A DNA stretch of 59,007 nucleotides from CAYFUR01 sp964346275 (GTDB taxonomy: Bacteria; Sumerlaeota; Sumerlaeia; SLMS01), in assembly GCA_964346275.1 (NCBI GenBank), contig CAYFUR010000007.1, positions 1 through 59,007 of the forward strand, read 5' to 3'. Within the stretch, counting starts at the first letter, position 1. Every line of letters starts with the position of its first letter. Under the pieces are notes generated by a model. It was not told the origin of the DNA, ran no database searches, and was given only the letters and a program-made list of their open reading frames with translations. Shown here one piece after another: positions 25,987 through 35,571 of this stretch. Both the position numbers and the translations under genes were made by a program.

Positions 25987-27995
25987 GTTCCAGGAACTTC
26001 ACGGGGCCCGTCGAGAATGTCTCCGAGCCGCGGCGCCTTTTTCTTCTTTTCCCTGGCGTCATTTTCTTCTTCGCGCGGGGGCTTGTCTGCGTCGTCTTTG
26101 TCGAAAAGGGGCGGCAACGGCTCGCCTTTCAGAATCGCCTCGAACTCTCGGCCGCTGAGTGTTTCGCGATCCATGAGTGCCTGGACCACATTCTCCAGGT
26201 CGGCCTTGTGATTGGTCATAATCTCTCTTGCACGATCATGGGCCTCATCGATCAATTTTTTTACTTCTTCATCGATGATTTTGGCCATCTCTTCCGAGTA
26301 ACTCTTATCGTGCTGTCCCAGTTCGCGGCCCAGGAACACGTTATTGGAGTTATCGCCGAAGGTACGCGGGCCGAGCCGCGGGCTCATGCCCATCTCGCAA
26401 ATCATCCGGCGCGACAGGCGCGTCACCACATTCAGGTCCGAACCGACGCCGGTGCCGAATTCCCCCTCGATGATTTCCTCGGCGGCAAGTCCGCCCAGGC
26501 CGTAGATCAGCTGGCCCTTCAGCTCGCTTTTTGTGCGGTTAAAGCGCTCTTCGCCGGGGAGCGTCGCCGTCAGGCCCAGGCTGCGCCCGCGCGGGATGAT
26601 TGTAATCTTGTGAACGGGGTCGCAGACCTCGGTGAAGTAGGCGGCCAGTGCGTGCCCCGTTTCGTGAACCGCCGTGAGGCGTTTTTCCTCGGCCGTGATG
26701 GCGAGCGAGCGGCGCTCGGGGCCCATCATCACACGGTCCTTCGCTTCTTCCAGTTCCGTCTGCTCCACGGAGGTCTTATTGGACCGCGCAGCGAGCAAGG
26801 CCGCCTCATTGACGATATTGGCGAGATCGGCGCCGGAGAAGCCCGGGGTCCCCTTGGCGATGGAATTCAGTTCCACGCCCGGGGCCAGTTTGATGCTCTT
26901 GGAGTGAACCTTCAGAATCCTCTCGCGGCCCAGGACGTCGGGATAATCGACAGTAATCTGGCGATCGAAACGGCCGGGGCGGAGCAGCGCCGGGTCCAGC
27001 ACGTCGGGCCGGTTGGTCGCCGCCACGAGGATCACGCCTTCGTTGGTCTGGAAGCCGTCCATTTCCACCAGCAGCTGGTTGAGCGTCTGTTCGCGCTCGT
27101 CGTGGCCACCACCAATGCCCGCGAAACGGTGGCGCCCGACAGCATCAATTTCGTCGATAAACACCAGGCAGGGCTTGCTTTTCTTGGCCTGCTCGAACAG
27201 ATCGCGGACGCGGCTGGCGCCCACGCCGACAAACATCTCGACGAAGTCGGAACCGGAAATGGAGAAAAATGGCACTCCCGCCTCACCGGCCACCGCTTTC
27301 GCCAGCAGCGTTTTGCCCGTTCCCGGCGGGCCGAACAGCAGCACACCCTTGGGGATCTTGCCGCCGAGGCGGCTGAATTTCTTCGGGTCTTTCAGGAATT
27401 CGACGATTTCCTGCAGCTCGTCCTTGGCTTCGTCCACACCGGCCACGTCGTCGAAAGTCACTTTCACAGAGCCTTCAGACACCAGCTTGGCCTTGGATTT
27501 CCCAAAAGACATCGCCTTGTTTCCGCTGCTTTGGATCTGGCGCACAAACAGGAACCAGAGGAACACCAGAATCAGCACCGGAGCGAGGAAGGACAGAAGC
27601 AGAATCGGGAATCCGCTGGGCTCCTTGGAATTGTAGTCGCTCACCGCCGACTGCCGCATGATATCGAGAACGCGCTCGGCCTGGCGCGGACTGTAAGTCG
27701 CGGTAAAGGCCACAAACCCGTCCTGCTGGTCGCTGCTCTCGATGCTCTGAAACTTCTCGGGGTAGGCTTTCAGCGCTTCGACGCTGACCTCGCCCTCGAT
27801 GTTTCCACTGCGGTCCTCGACTTTGCGGAAGGCCGTGTTTGTATCCGAACTTTCTTCGTAGCCTTGTTCGGCGATATTGAGGAACTCCTGCGTCTTCAGC
27901 TCAAGAGGCTGCTGGCCATCGAAAAACTTCGACGCGATCAGAATACAGATCACGAAGAGTATCAGCCAGATCGTAATGGACTTCAAATTGTTCAT
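25983..27995 (-). CDS. ftsH: ATP-dependent zinc metalloprotease FtsH
   Basis: 670 residues: TM1 (about 7-24), a periplasmic region, TM2 (about 128-150), AAA+ domain with Walker A GPPGTGKT (about 222) and Walker B VFIDEIDAVG, the second region of homology ending RPGRFDRQI, and the zinc site HETGH (about 443) where most FtsH have HEAGH. It degrades membrane and short-lived cytosolic proteins, including LpxC in some species. It heads a five-gene minus-strand operon whose other members (TPR protein, ArsS, radical SAM, sirtuin) are not its usual partners. The acidic, Lys-rich tail (about 640-670) is variable. Confidence 0.97.
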   Translation of the reverse strand: MNNLKSITIWLILFVICILIASKFFDGQQPLELKTQEFLNIAEQGYEESSDTNTAFRKVEDRSGNIEGEVSVEALKAYPEKFQSIESSDQQDGFVAFTATYSPRQAERVLDIMRQSAVSDYNSKEPSGFPILLLSFLAPVLILVFLWFLFVRQIQSSGNKAMSFGKSKAKLVSEGSVKVTFDDVAGVDEAKDELQEIVEFLKDPKKFSRLGGKIPKGVLLFGPPGTGKTLLAKAVAGEAGVPFFSISGSDFVEMFVGVGASRVRDLFEQAKKSKPCLVFIDEIDAVGRHRFAGIGGGHDEREQTLNQLLVEMDGFQTNEGVILVAATNRPDVLDPALLRPGRFDRQITVDYPDVLGRERILKVHSKSIKLAPGVELNSIAKGTPGFSGADLANIVNEAALLAARSNKTSVEQTELEEAKDRVMMGPERRSLAITAEEKRLTAVHETGHALAAYFTEVCDPVHKITIIPRGRSLGLTATLPGEERFNRTKSELKGQLIYGLGGLAAEEIIEGEFGTGVGSDLNVVTRLSRRMICEMGMSPRLGPRTFGDNSNNVFLGRELGQHDKSYSEEMAKIIDEEVKKLIDEAHDRAREIMTNHKADLENVVQALMDRETLSGREFEAILKGEPLPPLFDKDDADKPPREEENDAREKKKKAPRLGDILDGPREVPGT

Positions 27996-28380
27996 TCAGT
28001 AACTCTTAACCTGGAGTGATGAGAGCCAGTTGTCGTTGGCCCTCAAAGACCTGATGCAAAGAACATGACAGTAAAGCCAAAACCAGATTGAAGTTTGGAC
28101 AATCGGAAATGCCCTCGTCAAGGAGGAGAGCCCGCGGCGCGAGCATAACCTCACCAGAGCGAGATCATCTTCCTACCCTCTATGAGACATTTCGGCGCTC
28201 CTTACGACAGAAAAATCTCCCGGAGGGCGAAAAATCAGTTGCCTGGGGGTGGAGGCTTACGCCACATTTCCCGGCCCCGCGAGGCCACACATGCGGCATG
28301 GTCCGGGTTGAAATGCGACGATCTTTCGCTCCCAGTGCGAAGATTTCAAATAAGACGAGTTTCTCAGGAGTGACGTCCTC
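27996..28380. promoter_or_regulatory. Divergent intergenic region ftsH / rpmG
   Basis: 385 bases without a supported gene between two divergent, essential-type genes. It must hold promoters for both. I see no confident sigma-70 boxes or riboswitch, only an AGGAG (about 28369) that is the ribosome site of rpmG. Confidence 0.45.
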
Positions 28381-28563
28381 ATGGCCAAGAAGATTAATCG
28401 AGTCCAGGTGATCCTGGAATGCACCGAATCGCGGGGAACCGGCGTAAAGGGGATCTCGCGCTATTGCAGCACCAAGAACAAGAAGAACACGACTCAGCGC
28501 CTCGAACTGAAAAAGTATAACCGCTTCCTCAAGCGCCACACGCTCCATCGCGAGATCAAGTGA
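28381..28563 (+). CDS. rpmG: 50S ribosomal protein L33
   Basis: 60 residues, very basic: VQVILECTESRGTG, SRYCSTKNKKNT, RLELKKYNRFLKRHTLHRE. It belongs to the large ribosomal subunit. It lacks the full four-Cys zinc set, so it looks like a C-minus form able to work under zinc limitation (inference). An AGGAG ribosome site precedes the ATG, and a strong terminator follows. The usual trpT-secE-nusG genes are not downstream. Confidence 0.97.
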   Translation: MAKKINRVQVILECTESRGTGVKGISRYCSTKNKKNTTQRLELKKYNRFLKRHTLHREIK

Positions 28564-28585
28564 CCCCTCAGCGCGCCGAACATTT

Positions 28586-28626
28586 GAGAGCCCGCCCCCT
28601 CCCCGGTGCGGGCTCTCGGCGTTTTT
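28586..28626 (+). terminator. Rho-independent terminator after rpmG
   Basis: GAGAGCCCGC (28586-28595) pairs perfectly with GCGGGCTCTC (28608-28617), followed by GGCG and five T. The glycerate kinase gene starts 14 bases later, so it needs its own promoter or depends on read-through. Confidence 0.9.
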
Positions 28627-28640
28627 AGGGCCCGCCAACG

Positions 28641-29765
28641 ATGAAAATCCTGATCGCCCCTGATAGTTTCAAAGGCTCGCTCACGGCACTCGAGGCCGCC
28701 GAGGCCATTCGGGAAGGATGGATGCGCCAGCGCCCCGGCGACGAGCTCCTCCTGGCGCCCATGGCTGATGGGGGCGAAGGAACCGTTGAGACTGTCCTGA
28801 AAGCCGGCGGGCGGGAACGGCTGACAACGGTGGCCGGGCCATTGGGGCAACCGGTCGAGGCCCTTTGGGGGCGGCTTGCCGATGGCCGCGCAGTGATCGA
28901 AATGGCTGCGGCGTCCGGCCTGCTCCTCGTCCCTCCCAATGAGCGCAATCCCCTCAAGACGACGACTTACGGGACCGGGGAGTTGATTCGCGCCGCGCTG
29001 GAGGAGGGCGCGCACGAGATCATACTCGGGATCGGCGGCTCGGCGACCAACGATGGCGGCATTGGCATGGCCCAGGCCCTGGGGTTTCGTTTCATCGGAA
29101 AGGATGGAAGCCCCCTTCGGCGGCCCGCCACTGGCGCCGGACTTCATGAAATTGAGCGCATTGATGACTCGCAGCGGCTTCGCCTTCTCAAAACCGCGTC
29201 AATCCAGGCCGCCTGCGATGTGGATAATCCCCTGACCGGCCCGCGCGGTGCGGCCAGGGTTTACGCGCCTCAAAAAGGAGCCGATGGCCAGATGGTCGAG
29301 AACCTCGATCGCGGCCTTGGCCATCTCGCTCGCCTTATTCGCCGGGATCTCAATGTGGACGTCGAGGAAGTGCCCGGAGCCGGGGCCGCGGGCGGCTTCG
29401 GCGCAGGCCTGATGGCGTTCTGTGGCGCCCGTCTGACTTCCGGGGTGGACCTGATTCTGGATGCCATCCGCTTCGACGAGAAGCTCGAAAACGCGGATCT
29501 TGTTCTCACCGGCGAGGGGAAGCTCGACCAGCAAACCCTCTCTGGCAAAACGGTGGCGGGGGTCGTCCGGCGGGCCAGGCGGGCCCGCGTTCCTGTCTGG
29601 GCCATGGCGGGAGTGGTGGATATCGATTCGGAGAGCCTGAAACGAGAAGGAATTCAGCGCGTCCTGTCGATCCGCGAGCGGGCCTCCGAAGACGAAGAGG
29701 CCATGTCTCAAGCGGCCCGATATCTCGCCGAACTCGCCTCGGAACTGGCCGCAAGCATGGCTTAA
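28641..29765 (+). CDS. glxK: Glycerate kinase (GarK/GlxK family)
   Basis: 374 residues, the normal length of type I glycerate 2-kinases: MKILIAPDSFKGSLTALEAA at the N-terminus, APMADGGEGTVE, EIILGIGGSATNDGGIGMA and LVLTGEGKLDQQTLSGKT. It phosphorylates D-glycerate with ATP to feed glycolysis. No glyoxylate or glucarate genes are adjacent. Confidence 0.94.
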   Translation: MKILIAPDSFKGSLTALEAAEAIREGWMRQRPGDELLLAPMADGGEGTVETVLKAGGRERLTTVAGPLGQPVEALWGRLADGRAVIEMAAASGLLLVPPNERNPLKTTTYGTGELIRAALEEGAHEIILGIGGSATNDGGIGMAQALGFRFIGKDGSPLRRPATGAGLHEIERIDDSQRLRLLKTASIQAACDVDNPLTGPRGAARVYAPQKGADGQMVENLDRGLGHLARLIRRDLNVDVEEVPGAGAAGGFGAGLMAFCGARLTSGVDLILDAIRFDEKLENADLVLTGEGKLDQQTLSGKTVAGVVRRARRARVPVWAMAGVVDIDSESLKREGIQRVLSIRERASEDEEAMSQAARYLAELASELAASMA

Positions 29766-29957
29766 CGGTCCGTAATGCCCCAGGTGAATCCGCCCTGTTT
29801 TTTCCTGAACTACTGAAAAATAAAGGTTTAGAGCTGTGTTTTCCGCGTCTCATTTCGCGCAGGTGCCGTGGAATGCCTTATGCAACCTTCCCTTAACGAG
29901 CAATTTACGCCAATAGGTTTGCTGCTCGCGCAGCGATTTCGGAAGGAGTTAGAAGCA

Positions 29958-31595
29958 ATGTATAACAAGCGCATATTCAAAACGAGCCATGTGGTGGCCC
30001 TCATCGTATTGGCCGCTTCTCCAGCGGTTGCCCAGCAAACGGAAAATCAACAACAAGCGGAGAACGGCCAGCAGGAGGCGCCTGCACCCACTCAGACCAT
30101 GTCTCCACAGGAAGAGGCAATGGCGCAGGAGTCTGACCGCGCTCTGACCCCCCAGAATATCGCGGACGCCGTCGACACGGCGCTGCAGAAAGACGATGGC
30201 GTCAAAGCCAATCGCATCACCGTCGCGCCCGCGGAAAATTACGTGGTCCTCGGTGGGACCGTTGGCAGCCTTGAAGAGAAGCAACGCGCCGAACGGGTCG
30301 CTGAAACCGTGAAAGGCGTCGAACAGGTCACCAATAACATGATCGTTCAGGTCGAGGATCAACGCAGCGACAAGGCGATTCGATATGACGTTGAGGCCGC
30401 ACTGAAGCTCAATCCGGCAACACGTTCATATAACGTCGACGTTGAAGTGAATGATGGCCGTGTCTCTCTGACGGGAGAGGTCGAACGGTGGGAAACCTTT
30501 GGCCTGATCGGCCAGATCGCCTCGGGCGTGCGCGGTGTGACAGCGGTTGATAATAATGTTCTGGTTCAGCCGCTGGAACGCCGGGTCGACGAAGACCTGG
30601 AAGACGAGATTCGCAGCCGCCTGCATTGGGATGCGCGCGTTGACGATTCCCTTGTGCAGGTGGAAGTAAACGAAGGAAAAGCCCGCCTTATCGGGACTGT
30701 GGGCAGCGCGGCGGAGAAACGCCGGGCCCAGGAACTGGCGCGGCAAGTCCCCGGAGTGAAAATCGTATATATCGAGCAGATAGAAGTACAGCGCTGGGCG
30801 CGGGACGACGCCATGCGCGAGGGCAAATACGGAGAGAAAGCCGATGAGGATGTCCATTCGGCTGTTCGAAACGCCCTTTCCGCGGATCCGCGCATCAAGC
30901 CCGACGATGTGACCGTGTTCGTCGACCGTGGCATGGTGGCACTTCGCGGCGAAGTCGATACGCTCAAGGCAAAGCGCAAGGCGGAAGACATCGCCCGCAA
31001 TATAAACGGTGTATGGCGCGTGACCAATCGGCTCGAAGTGGTTCAACAAGAGGAGGGCGCCGCCACCGACTCCGACTTGGCCAAGCGCGTTCGCGAGGCC
31101 CTCAATCGCCAGCCCTATCTTGGCGAAGAAGACATCAACATCAGTGCGAGCAATGGCGAAATCACTCTTGAGGGCGCAGTGGAAACCTATTTCCGAAAGG
31201 AAAAAGCCGACGATGTCGCCTCGCGCATTCCCGAAGTGGAGGAGATTGTGAATCGCCTGGAAGTGAAAGATCAGGAAAAGGCGCCAACGTATAGTGACTA
31301 TGTCGATGACTGGACGCCTTACGACTTCGACTGGGCGGGGCCGACCACCCAGAACACCTTCCTCTCCGACGCCGAGATTCGCCGCAACGTGACCAACGAG
31401 CTCTGGTGGAGCCCCTTCGTGGATAACGACGACGTGGACATCTCGGTCGATAATGGGCAGGTCGTCCTGACAGGGACCGTGGATACCTGGGCCGAGCAGG
31501 AAGCGGCCGAACAGAACGCTTTTGAAGGCGGAGCCACGAGCGTCATCAACAACCTGGAAGTGCGATACGATCCGGGCGAAGGCATGTCAAACTGA
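29958..31595 (+). CDS. Exported protein with six BON domains
   Basis: 545 residues. A signal peptide (SHVVALIVLAASPAVA) and a Gln/Glu-rich linker are followed by six tandem BON domains of about 65-70 residues, beginning near residues 60, 130, 200, 280, 360 and 450. Each has the pattern '(I/V)xxAVxxAL ... V(x)LxGxV ... Axxxxxx(V)xxVxNxLxV'. BON domains bind phospholipid membranes; multi-BON proteins are thought to act in envelope stress. The ATG at 29958 has AAGGAG 10 bases upstream, unlike the longer frame from 29868. Confidence 0.88.
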   Translation: MYNKRIFKTSHVVALIVLAASPAVAQQTENQQQAENGQQEAPAPTQTMSPQEEAMAQESDRALTPQNIADAVDTALQKDDGVKANRITVAPAENYVVLGGTVGSLEEKQRAERVAETVKGVEQVTNNMIVQVEDQRSDKAIRYDVEAALKLNPATRSYNVDVEVNDGRVSLTGEVERWETFGLIGQIASGVRGVTAVDNNVLVQPLERRVDEDLEDEIRSRLHWDARVDDSLVQVEVNEGKARLIGTVGSAAEKRRAQELARQVPGVKIVYIEQIEVQRWARDDAMREGKYGEKADEDVHSAVRNALSADPRIKPDDVTVFVDRGMVALRGEVDTLKAKRKAEDIARNINGVWRVTNRLEVVQQEEGAATDSDLAKRVREALNRQPYLGEEDINISASNGEITLEGAVETYFRKEKADDVASRIPEVEEIVNRLEVKDQEKAPTYSDYVDDWTPYDFDWAGPTTQNTFLSDAEIRRNVTNELWWSPFVDNDDVDISVDNGQVVLTGTVDTWAEQEAAEQNAFEGGATSVINNLEVRYDPGEGMSN

Positions 31596-31660
31596 TACAA
31601 ATGATAAAAGCCTGAGGCGTGGCACGGCGCTGCGCCTCATTCTACTGCAAGGACACTCGA

Positions 31661-32347
31661 ATGAATGAGCATACGCCAAAAGAACAGATCCCCAACATTG
31701 TCCGTTTCGAAGTCGACGGCGCCGAGCTGGAAGGCAACTTCGACGTGCCCGCTGGCGCTCAGGGCCTTGTCATCTTTGCGCATGGCAGCGGCTCCAGTCG
31801 GCATAGCTCGCGAAACCGCTACGTCGCCTCCGAGCTGAATCAGGCTGGAATGGGCACCCTCTTGATGGATCTCCTGACTTCTCAGGAGGAAGAAGTCGAT
31901 CACGTCACGCGCGAATATCGATTTGATATTCCCCGTCTCGCCCAGCGTGTGGAAGGAGCCGTTGATTGGCTCAGACAGCAAGAAGCCGGTGGGCTTCCGA
32001 TTGGCCTGTTCGGCGCGAGCACCGGCGCCGCCGCGGCTCTCATTGCCGCGGCGCACAAGCCCGGCGAGGTTTCCGCGGTGGTGTCCCGCGGAGGACGGCC
32101 CGACCTGGCCGCGGACTCTCTGCCACAAGTCGAAGCACCGACACTCCTCATCGTCGGCGGTGCCGATGAAGTTGTCATCGATATGAATCAGAAGGCCCTC
32201 GAAGGCATGCCTGAAGGGACTGCCCAGCTTTCCATTGTCTCCGGAGCGACGCATCTTTTTCCCGAGCCGGGAAAACTGGAAGAAGTGGCCCGGCTCGCAT
32301 CCGACTGGTTTAAGAAGCACCTTCGGCGCTCAGGAATCAATGAGTGA
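31661..32347 (+). CDS. Alpha/beta hydrolase (dienelactone-hydrolase-like)
   Basis: 228 residues. Oxyanion segment IFAHGSGSSRHSSRN, nucleophile Ser in LFGASTGAAAAL (about 120), Asp in IVGGADEVV and His in SGATHLFPEPG complete the triad. These small esterase/thioesterase-like hydrolases often occur with phosphoribosyltransferase domains; here alone. AAGGA precedes the ATG at 31661. Ends in a shared terminator with the convergent PEBP gene. Confidence 0.85.
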   Translation: MNEHTPKEQIPNIVRFEVDGAELEGNFDVPAGAQGLVIFAHGSGSSRHSSRNRYVASELNQAGMGTLLMDLLTSQEEEVDHVTREYRFDIPRLAQRVEGAVDWLRQQEAGGLPIGLFGASTGAAAALIAAAHKPGEVSAVVSRGGRPDLAADSLPQVEAPTLLIVGGADEVVIDMNQKALEGMPEGTAQLSIVSGATHLFPEPGKLEEVARLASDWFKKHLRRSGINE

Positions 32348-32353
32348 CAAAAG

Positions 32354-32390
32354 AAACCGGGGCGCTGGAACAAGCCCCCCGGTTTTTTCC
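32354..32390. terminator. Bidirectional terminator between convergent genes
   Basis: AAACCGGGG (about 32354-32362) pairs with CCCCCGGTT (about 32375-32383) and is followed by a T-run on the plus strand. On the minus strand the stem is followed by TTCTTTTG. A GTCTATAC octamer lies just beyond (32399-32406), 3 bases from the PEBP stop codon. Confidence 0.8.
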
Positions 32391-32408
32391 CGCTTTTTGT
32401 CTATACGC

Positions 32409-32858
32409 TTACTTTCGTTCGTAAGTGCCGACGAGTTCGCCTTCTCCCACCACATGGCCCTTCATCGCATCCAGGGCTTCATCTTTGGTTAATCCTTCCC
32501 CCAGCCCTAGCTCTTTATCGAGGGCATAGAGCTTGAAGTGGTAATGGTGAACTCCGTGGCCCGGAGGAGGCATGGGCCCGCCATAGCCGATCTTGCTAAA
32601 GTCATTCTTGCCCGCCGTCCCCCCGCCGGAGTCGCCCTCGTTCAGCTTTGTCGTCGACGGCGGCAGCCCGACAAGAACCCAGTGGACGAAAGGCTGCGGC
32701 GTGGGAGCATCGGGGTCATCGCAAATGAGCGCCAGCTCCCGCGCGGTGTCGGGGATGCCGCTGAAGACCAGCTCAGGCGAAACGTCCTCTCCTTCGCCGG
32801 TAAACTTCCGGGGAATCTGGCCTCCTTGTTCAAAAGCGCTGCTTTTGACTTCAATCAT
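32409..32858 (-). CDS. PEBP family protein (YbhB/YbcL-like)
   Basis: 149 residues, normal for bacterial phosphatidylethanolamine-binding-like proteins: DVSPELVFSGIP, ICDDPDAP, FVHWVLVGLPP, GYGGPMPPPGHGVHHYHFKLYALD. These conserved Asp/His/Pro line the anion-binding pocket. Role in bacteria unclear. AAAGG lies upstream of the ATG at 32858; the frame open to 32936 is not family-like. Confidence 0.92.
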   Translation of the reverse strand: MIEVKSSAFEQGGQIPRKFTGEGEDVSPELVFSGIPDTARELALICDDPDAPTPQPFVHWVLVGLPPSTTKLNEGDSGGGTAGKNDFSKIGYGGPMPPPGHGVHHYHFKLYALDKELGLGEGLTKDEALDAMKGHVVGEGELVGTYERK

Positions 32859-32948
32859 CGCAAAATACCTTTCCCCCGATTCCGGTTTTACCTGGAAGGT
32901 GCCGAAATCGGCGTCTGAAAATCGTACCCTCTCCAAAGAGAGCAGATT

Positions 32949-35249
32949 CTATTCCCCGCGCCGCCGGACGCTCACCCGGCGAACCAGGAAATCATCCCCC
33001 TCGTTTCGAAGGCGAAGATCCATGGTTGGGTTCTGGTTGTCCGCAAAAAAGGCGTCATCCACCCGGACGGTGTAGGTCCTCCATTCATCGGTTCCCCGGC
33101 GTTCAATGAGGGGCTTGGCCTCCTTAAACACGCCAAGCTCCGGGTCCCTGGGGGCGGCTTTGTCCGTGCTATCGTATTCCAGCGCTGTCCTGCCCGTGCC
33201 GCGGTCGAGATATTCGACCTCGATTTCCGCATGGCTCAGGCCGTCCCCCACGAAATTATCGTTGGCGTCGAAGTAGAGATCATTCCGTCCTCCTCCTTTG
33301 ATCGACCAAACCGGCGTTCCATCGTGCTCGCCGGCCTCGCAGGGATTGCCTCGAGTCGCGACGTGGAGGCCATCGGAACCTTCAGGTGTGACGGCAACCT
33401 CCCTGGCGTCGTGGTAGGGCGAAAACTGGCGATAAGACTCGAGATGGGACTCATATTCCTTCACCAGCCACAGCAGTGTCGGCAGGTCGACGAGCCGGAA
33501 CTTGCCCGGGGCTTCTCCCTGCAGCGCCTGGTCGAGCGCGACATACTGCGAAGGGGGGCGGAGAACGCTCCGGTGGTAAATCAGTTTCAATTCCTCCTTG
33601 TCCACGTGGCTGAGAAGCGTTTCCACCTGGTGTTCCAGCTCGTGCTGCAGATCCCGGTTGATGCGTATATACGGCATGCCATGATGAACGCCGCGCGGGA
33701 CTTTCGACTTCTGGACGCCAACCCCTCCGGGAGAGAAACGGGCGTAAGCGTCCCATGACTCTTCGGTCATGGGCGGTGCTTCGCCATCGATCAGGAAGCC
33801 GGTCGCCGAGAGGTCCCACTGCTGGTAATACCGGCGGCAGTGTTCCTCCCAGGCGGGTACGCCGGAGGGAAGATCCGAGTGGATCCGATTCGTCAGCAAG
33901 TTGGGAATCACATAGCCCGCTCCGGAATCGCCCGCCACAAACGTATCGTTTTCCGTGGCCGTTTGGCGGAGCCAGTGCATTCCCACGGGAAAGCGGTCGG
34001 CCAGGTTGGGGTTGATGGGCCACGTCATGGGGACGGCACCGCGCTGGGGATCGGTCCAGTTCTTTGGCATCACCCAGTAAATCCACGCCGCCGCGTCCCA
34101 GTCGCCCTGGTAATGCGCGTAATAGTAGCGCGGAATGATGCGCCCCTCTTGGTCGAGGATGCCCTGCTCGATCAGGCTCTCCCGCGACGGGCGGGGAGAC
34201 TTCTGCGGGATGACTTCCGGCAGTGGGTAGTGTCGATAGAAGGATGCGTTGGGCAGCGACGACATGGACAGCGCGTCGGCATCCTTGTAGCCATTGAAGC
34301 TGGTCAGGATTTCCGTAAAGCGCCACTCCGTTTTGAACTCGTTGTGCGTGCCGCCGGAACTCCAGTCTTCCGATTGGAAAGTCGTGTATTTGAACGCCCA
34401 CGGCACAAAGCCGGGCACATGGATCATCGACTTGCCACCGCTCTGGTCGTAGCACGCGCGGAAGATCTGTTTCAGCGTGTCCAGGTCGGTGCCCGGTATC
34501 TGGTCCGGTTCGTCCACCGGGGCTTCGTCTTCCCAGACGTTGAGATCCACCACGACGCCCCGATTGGCAATCACGTAATCATGGTTGCACAGCGTATGGT
34601 TCTGCGGCTCCTCGGCAAAATAGCAGTTCAGCCAGAACGAATCGATATAATAGCCGACAAGGTTGGGATTCGTCCGTCCCGTCTTGATATAGTTCTCGAT
34701 CAGCCAGCGATAGGCGTCGTTCTTCGCGCTGCCCGTGGATGGCAGATCCGTGCCGGGAATTCCTCCTTTCCCGGTGAAGAGCAGTGATCCGTCTTGCTGA
34801 AGAAGCCTCAGCTTGACTGGCAGGCGCGGCCCGCCCTCGACCAGGCGGCGGTAAAGCGAATCCGGGCGTTCATCGTAGCGCAGGCAGGCCAAGTCCTCCA
34901 CACCGGCAACCGACGAGGCGATGTTGGATGTTGCCGGGACGCGTTCGTCGTAGACCGCCACGCCACGGATGGAATCCTGGAAATACGAGAACAGCTCTTC
35001 GATTTCGTCTACACTCTTGATTGTCCGGTCATGGAGCCAGCCGCCTTCGGCGGTCATGAGGTTCCACCAGAAATCGTCGGGCTCGCTGTTATAGCGGGTG
35101 AAAAGGCGCGGCTCATGGCGATTGACGATGCCCTGGAGCGAGGCGACGGCATGGCTCGTATCCCACAGCCGGCGCAACGCGGCGGGATCGGAGAGGTCGG
35201 CCTCGAAGAGGCCTGTCAGGTCGGTAAAGACGATTGGATGAAGACCCAT
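32949..35249 (-). CDS. GxGYxYP-type putative glycoside hydrolase
   Basis: 766 residues without a clear signal peptide. The N-terminal part has SLQGIVNRHEPRLF and YYIDSFW. The family signature lies at FVAGDSGAGYVIPNLL (about 440). A beta-sandwich C-terminus (about 620-766, ending LRLRNEGDDFLVRRVSVR) resembles a carbohydrate-binding module. GxGYxYP proteins are predicted glycosidases found mainly in glycan-degrading bacteria; activity is not established. A LacI-type operator half-match lies about 104 bases upstream (35353-35366), suggesting sugar-responsive control. Confidence 0.8.
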   Translation of the reverse strand: MGLHPIVFTDLTGLFEADLSDPAALRRLWDTSHAVASLQGIVNRHEPRLFTRYNSEPDDFWWNLMTAEGGWLHDRTIKSVDEIEELFSYFQDSIRGVAVYDERVPATSNIASSVAGVEDLACLRYDERPDSLYRRLVEGGPRLPVKLRLLQQDGSLLFTGKGGIPGTDLPSTGSAKNDAYRWLIENYIKTGRTNPNLVGYYIDSFWLNCYFAEEPQNHTLCNHDYVIANRGVVVDLNVWEDEAPVDEPDQIPGTDLDTLKQIFRACYDQSGGKSMIHVPGFVPWAFKYTTFQSEDWSSGGTHNEFKTEWRFTEILTSFNGYKDADALSMSSLPNASFYRHYPLPEVIPQKSPRPSRESLIEQGILDQEGRIIPRYYYAHYQGDWDAAAWIYWVMPKNWTDPQRGAVPMTWPINPNLADRFPVGMHWLRQTATENDTFVAGDSGAGYVIPNLLTNRIHSDLPSGVPAWEEHCRRYYQQWDLSATGFLIDGEAPPMTEESWDAYARFSPGGVGVQKSKVPRGVHHGMPYIRINRDLQHELEHQVETLLSHVDKEELKLIYHRSVLRPPSQYVALDQALQGEAPGKFRLVDLPTLLWLVKEYESHLESYRQFSPYHDAREVAVTPEGSDGLHVATRGNPCEAGEHDGTPVWSIKGGGRNDLYFDANDNFVGDGLSHAEIEVEYLDRGTGRTALEYDSTDKAAPRDPELGVFKEAKPLIERRGTDEWRTYTVRVDDAFFADNQNPTMDLRLRNEGDDFLVRRVSVRRRGE

Positions 35250-35571
35250 GGAAAGATCGATCCTTTGGGAAAAAAATTACAATACGGCAAATACTTGGAA
35301 GCTCATTTGGAGCCTCCTTCTTTGTCTGCAGCAAGAGAAGGCGCTGGGCAAATGTAACCGCTTCCCACCCGGGGGCGAAGAGGATTTCAAAACGGGAAAA
35401 CCCCTGGAGCAAGGGGTAATGGCGAGGCTGCCGTGCGGATCGGGGATTCTTGCCGGGGATGAGAGAGATCGTTTACAAGAAAGGGGGGGCTGGATTTGAA
35501 ACGCGCTCAACGGCATACAGTTTGCACCCTTCCTAAAACGTCCAAAATGACTTCACAAAGGAAATCTCTTC
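35250..35571. promoter_or_regulatory. Divergent intergenic region GxGYxYP / BaeRF
   Basis: 322 bases with no supported gene. It contains the GTAACCGCTT element (35354-35363), a poly-G tract near 35484 and a TTGCAC (35522-35527). AAAGGAA just before 35572 is the ribosome site of the plus-strand gene. Confidence 0.5.
35353..35366. promoter_or_regulatory. Candidate LacI-family operator
   Basis: TGTAACCGCTTCCC matches 10 of 12 core bases of the near-palindrome GTAACCGCTTAC found before the alpha-mannosidase gene (45300-45311). The central CG with flanking GTAA/TTAC is the usual shape of LacI-family operators. It lies upstream of the GxGYxYP gene. Confidence 0.45.
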
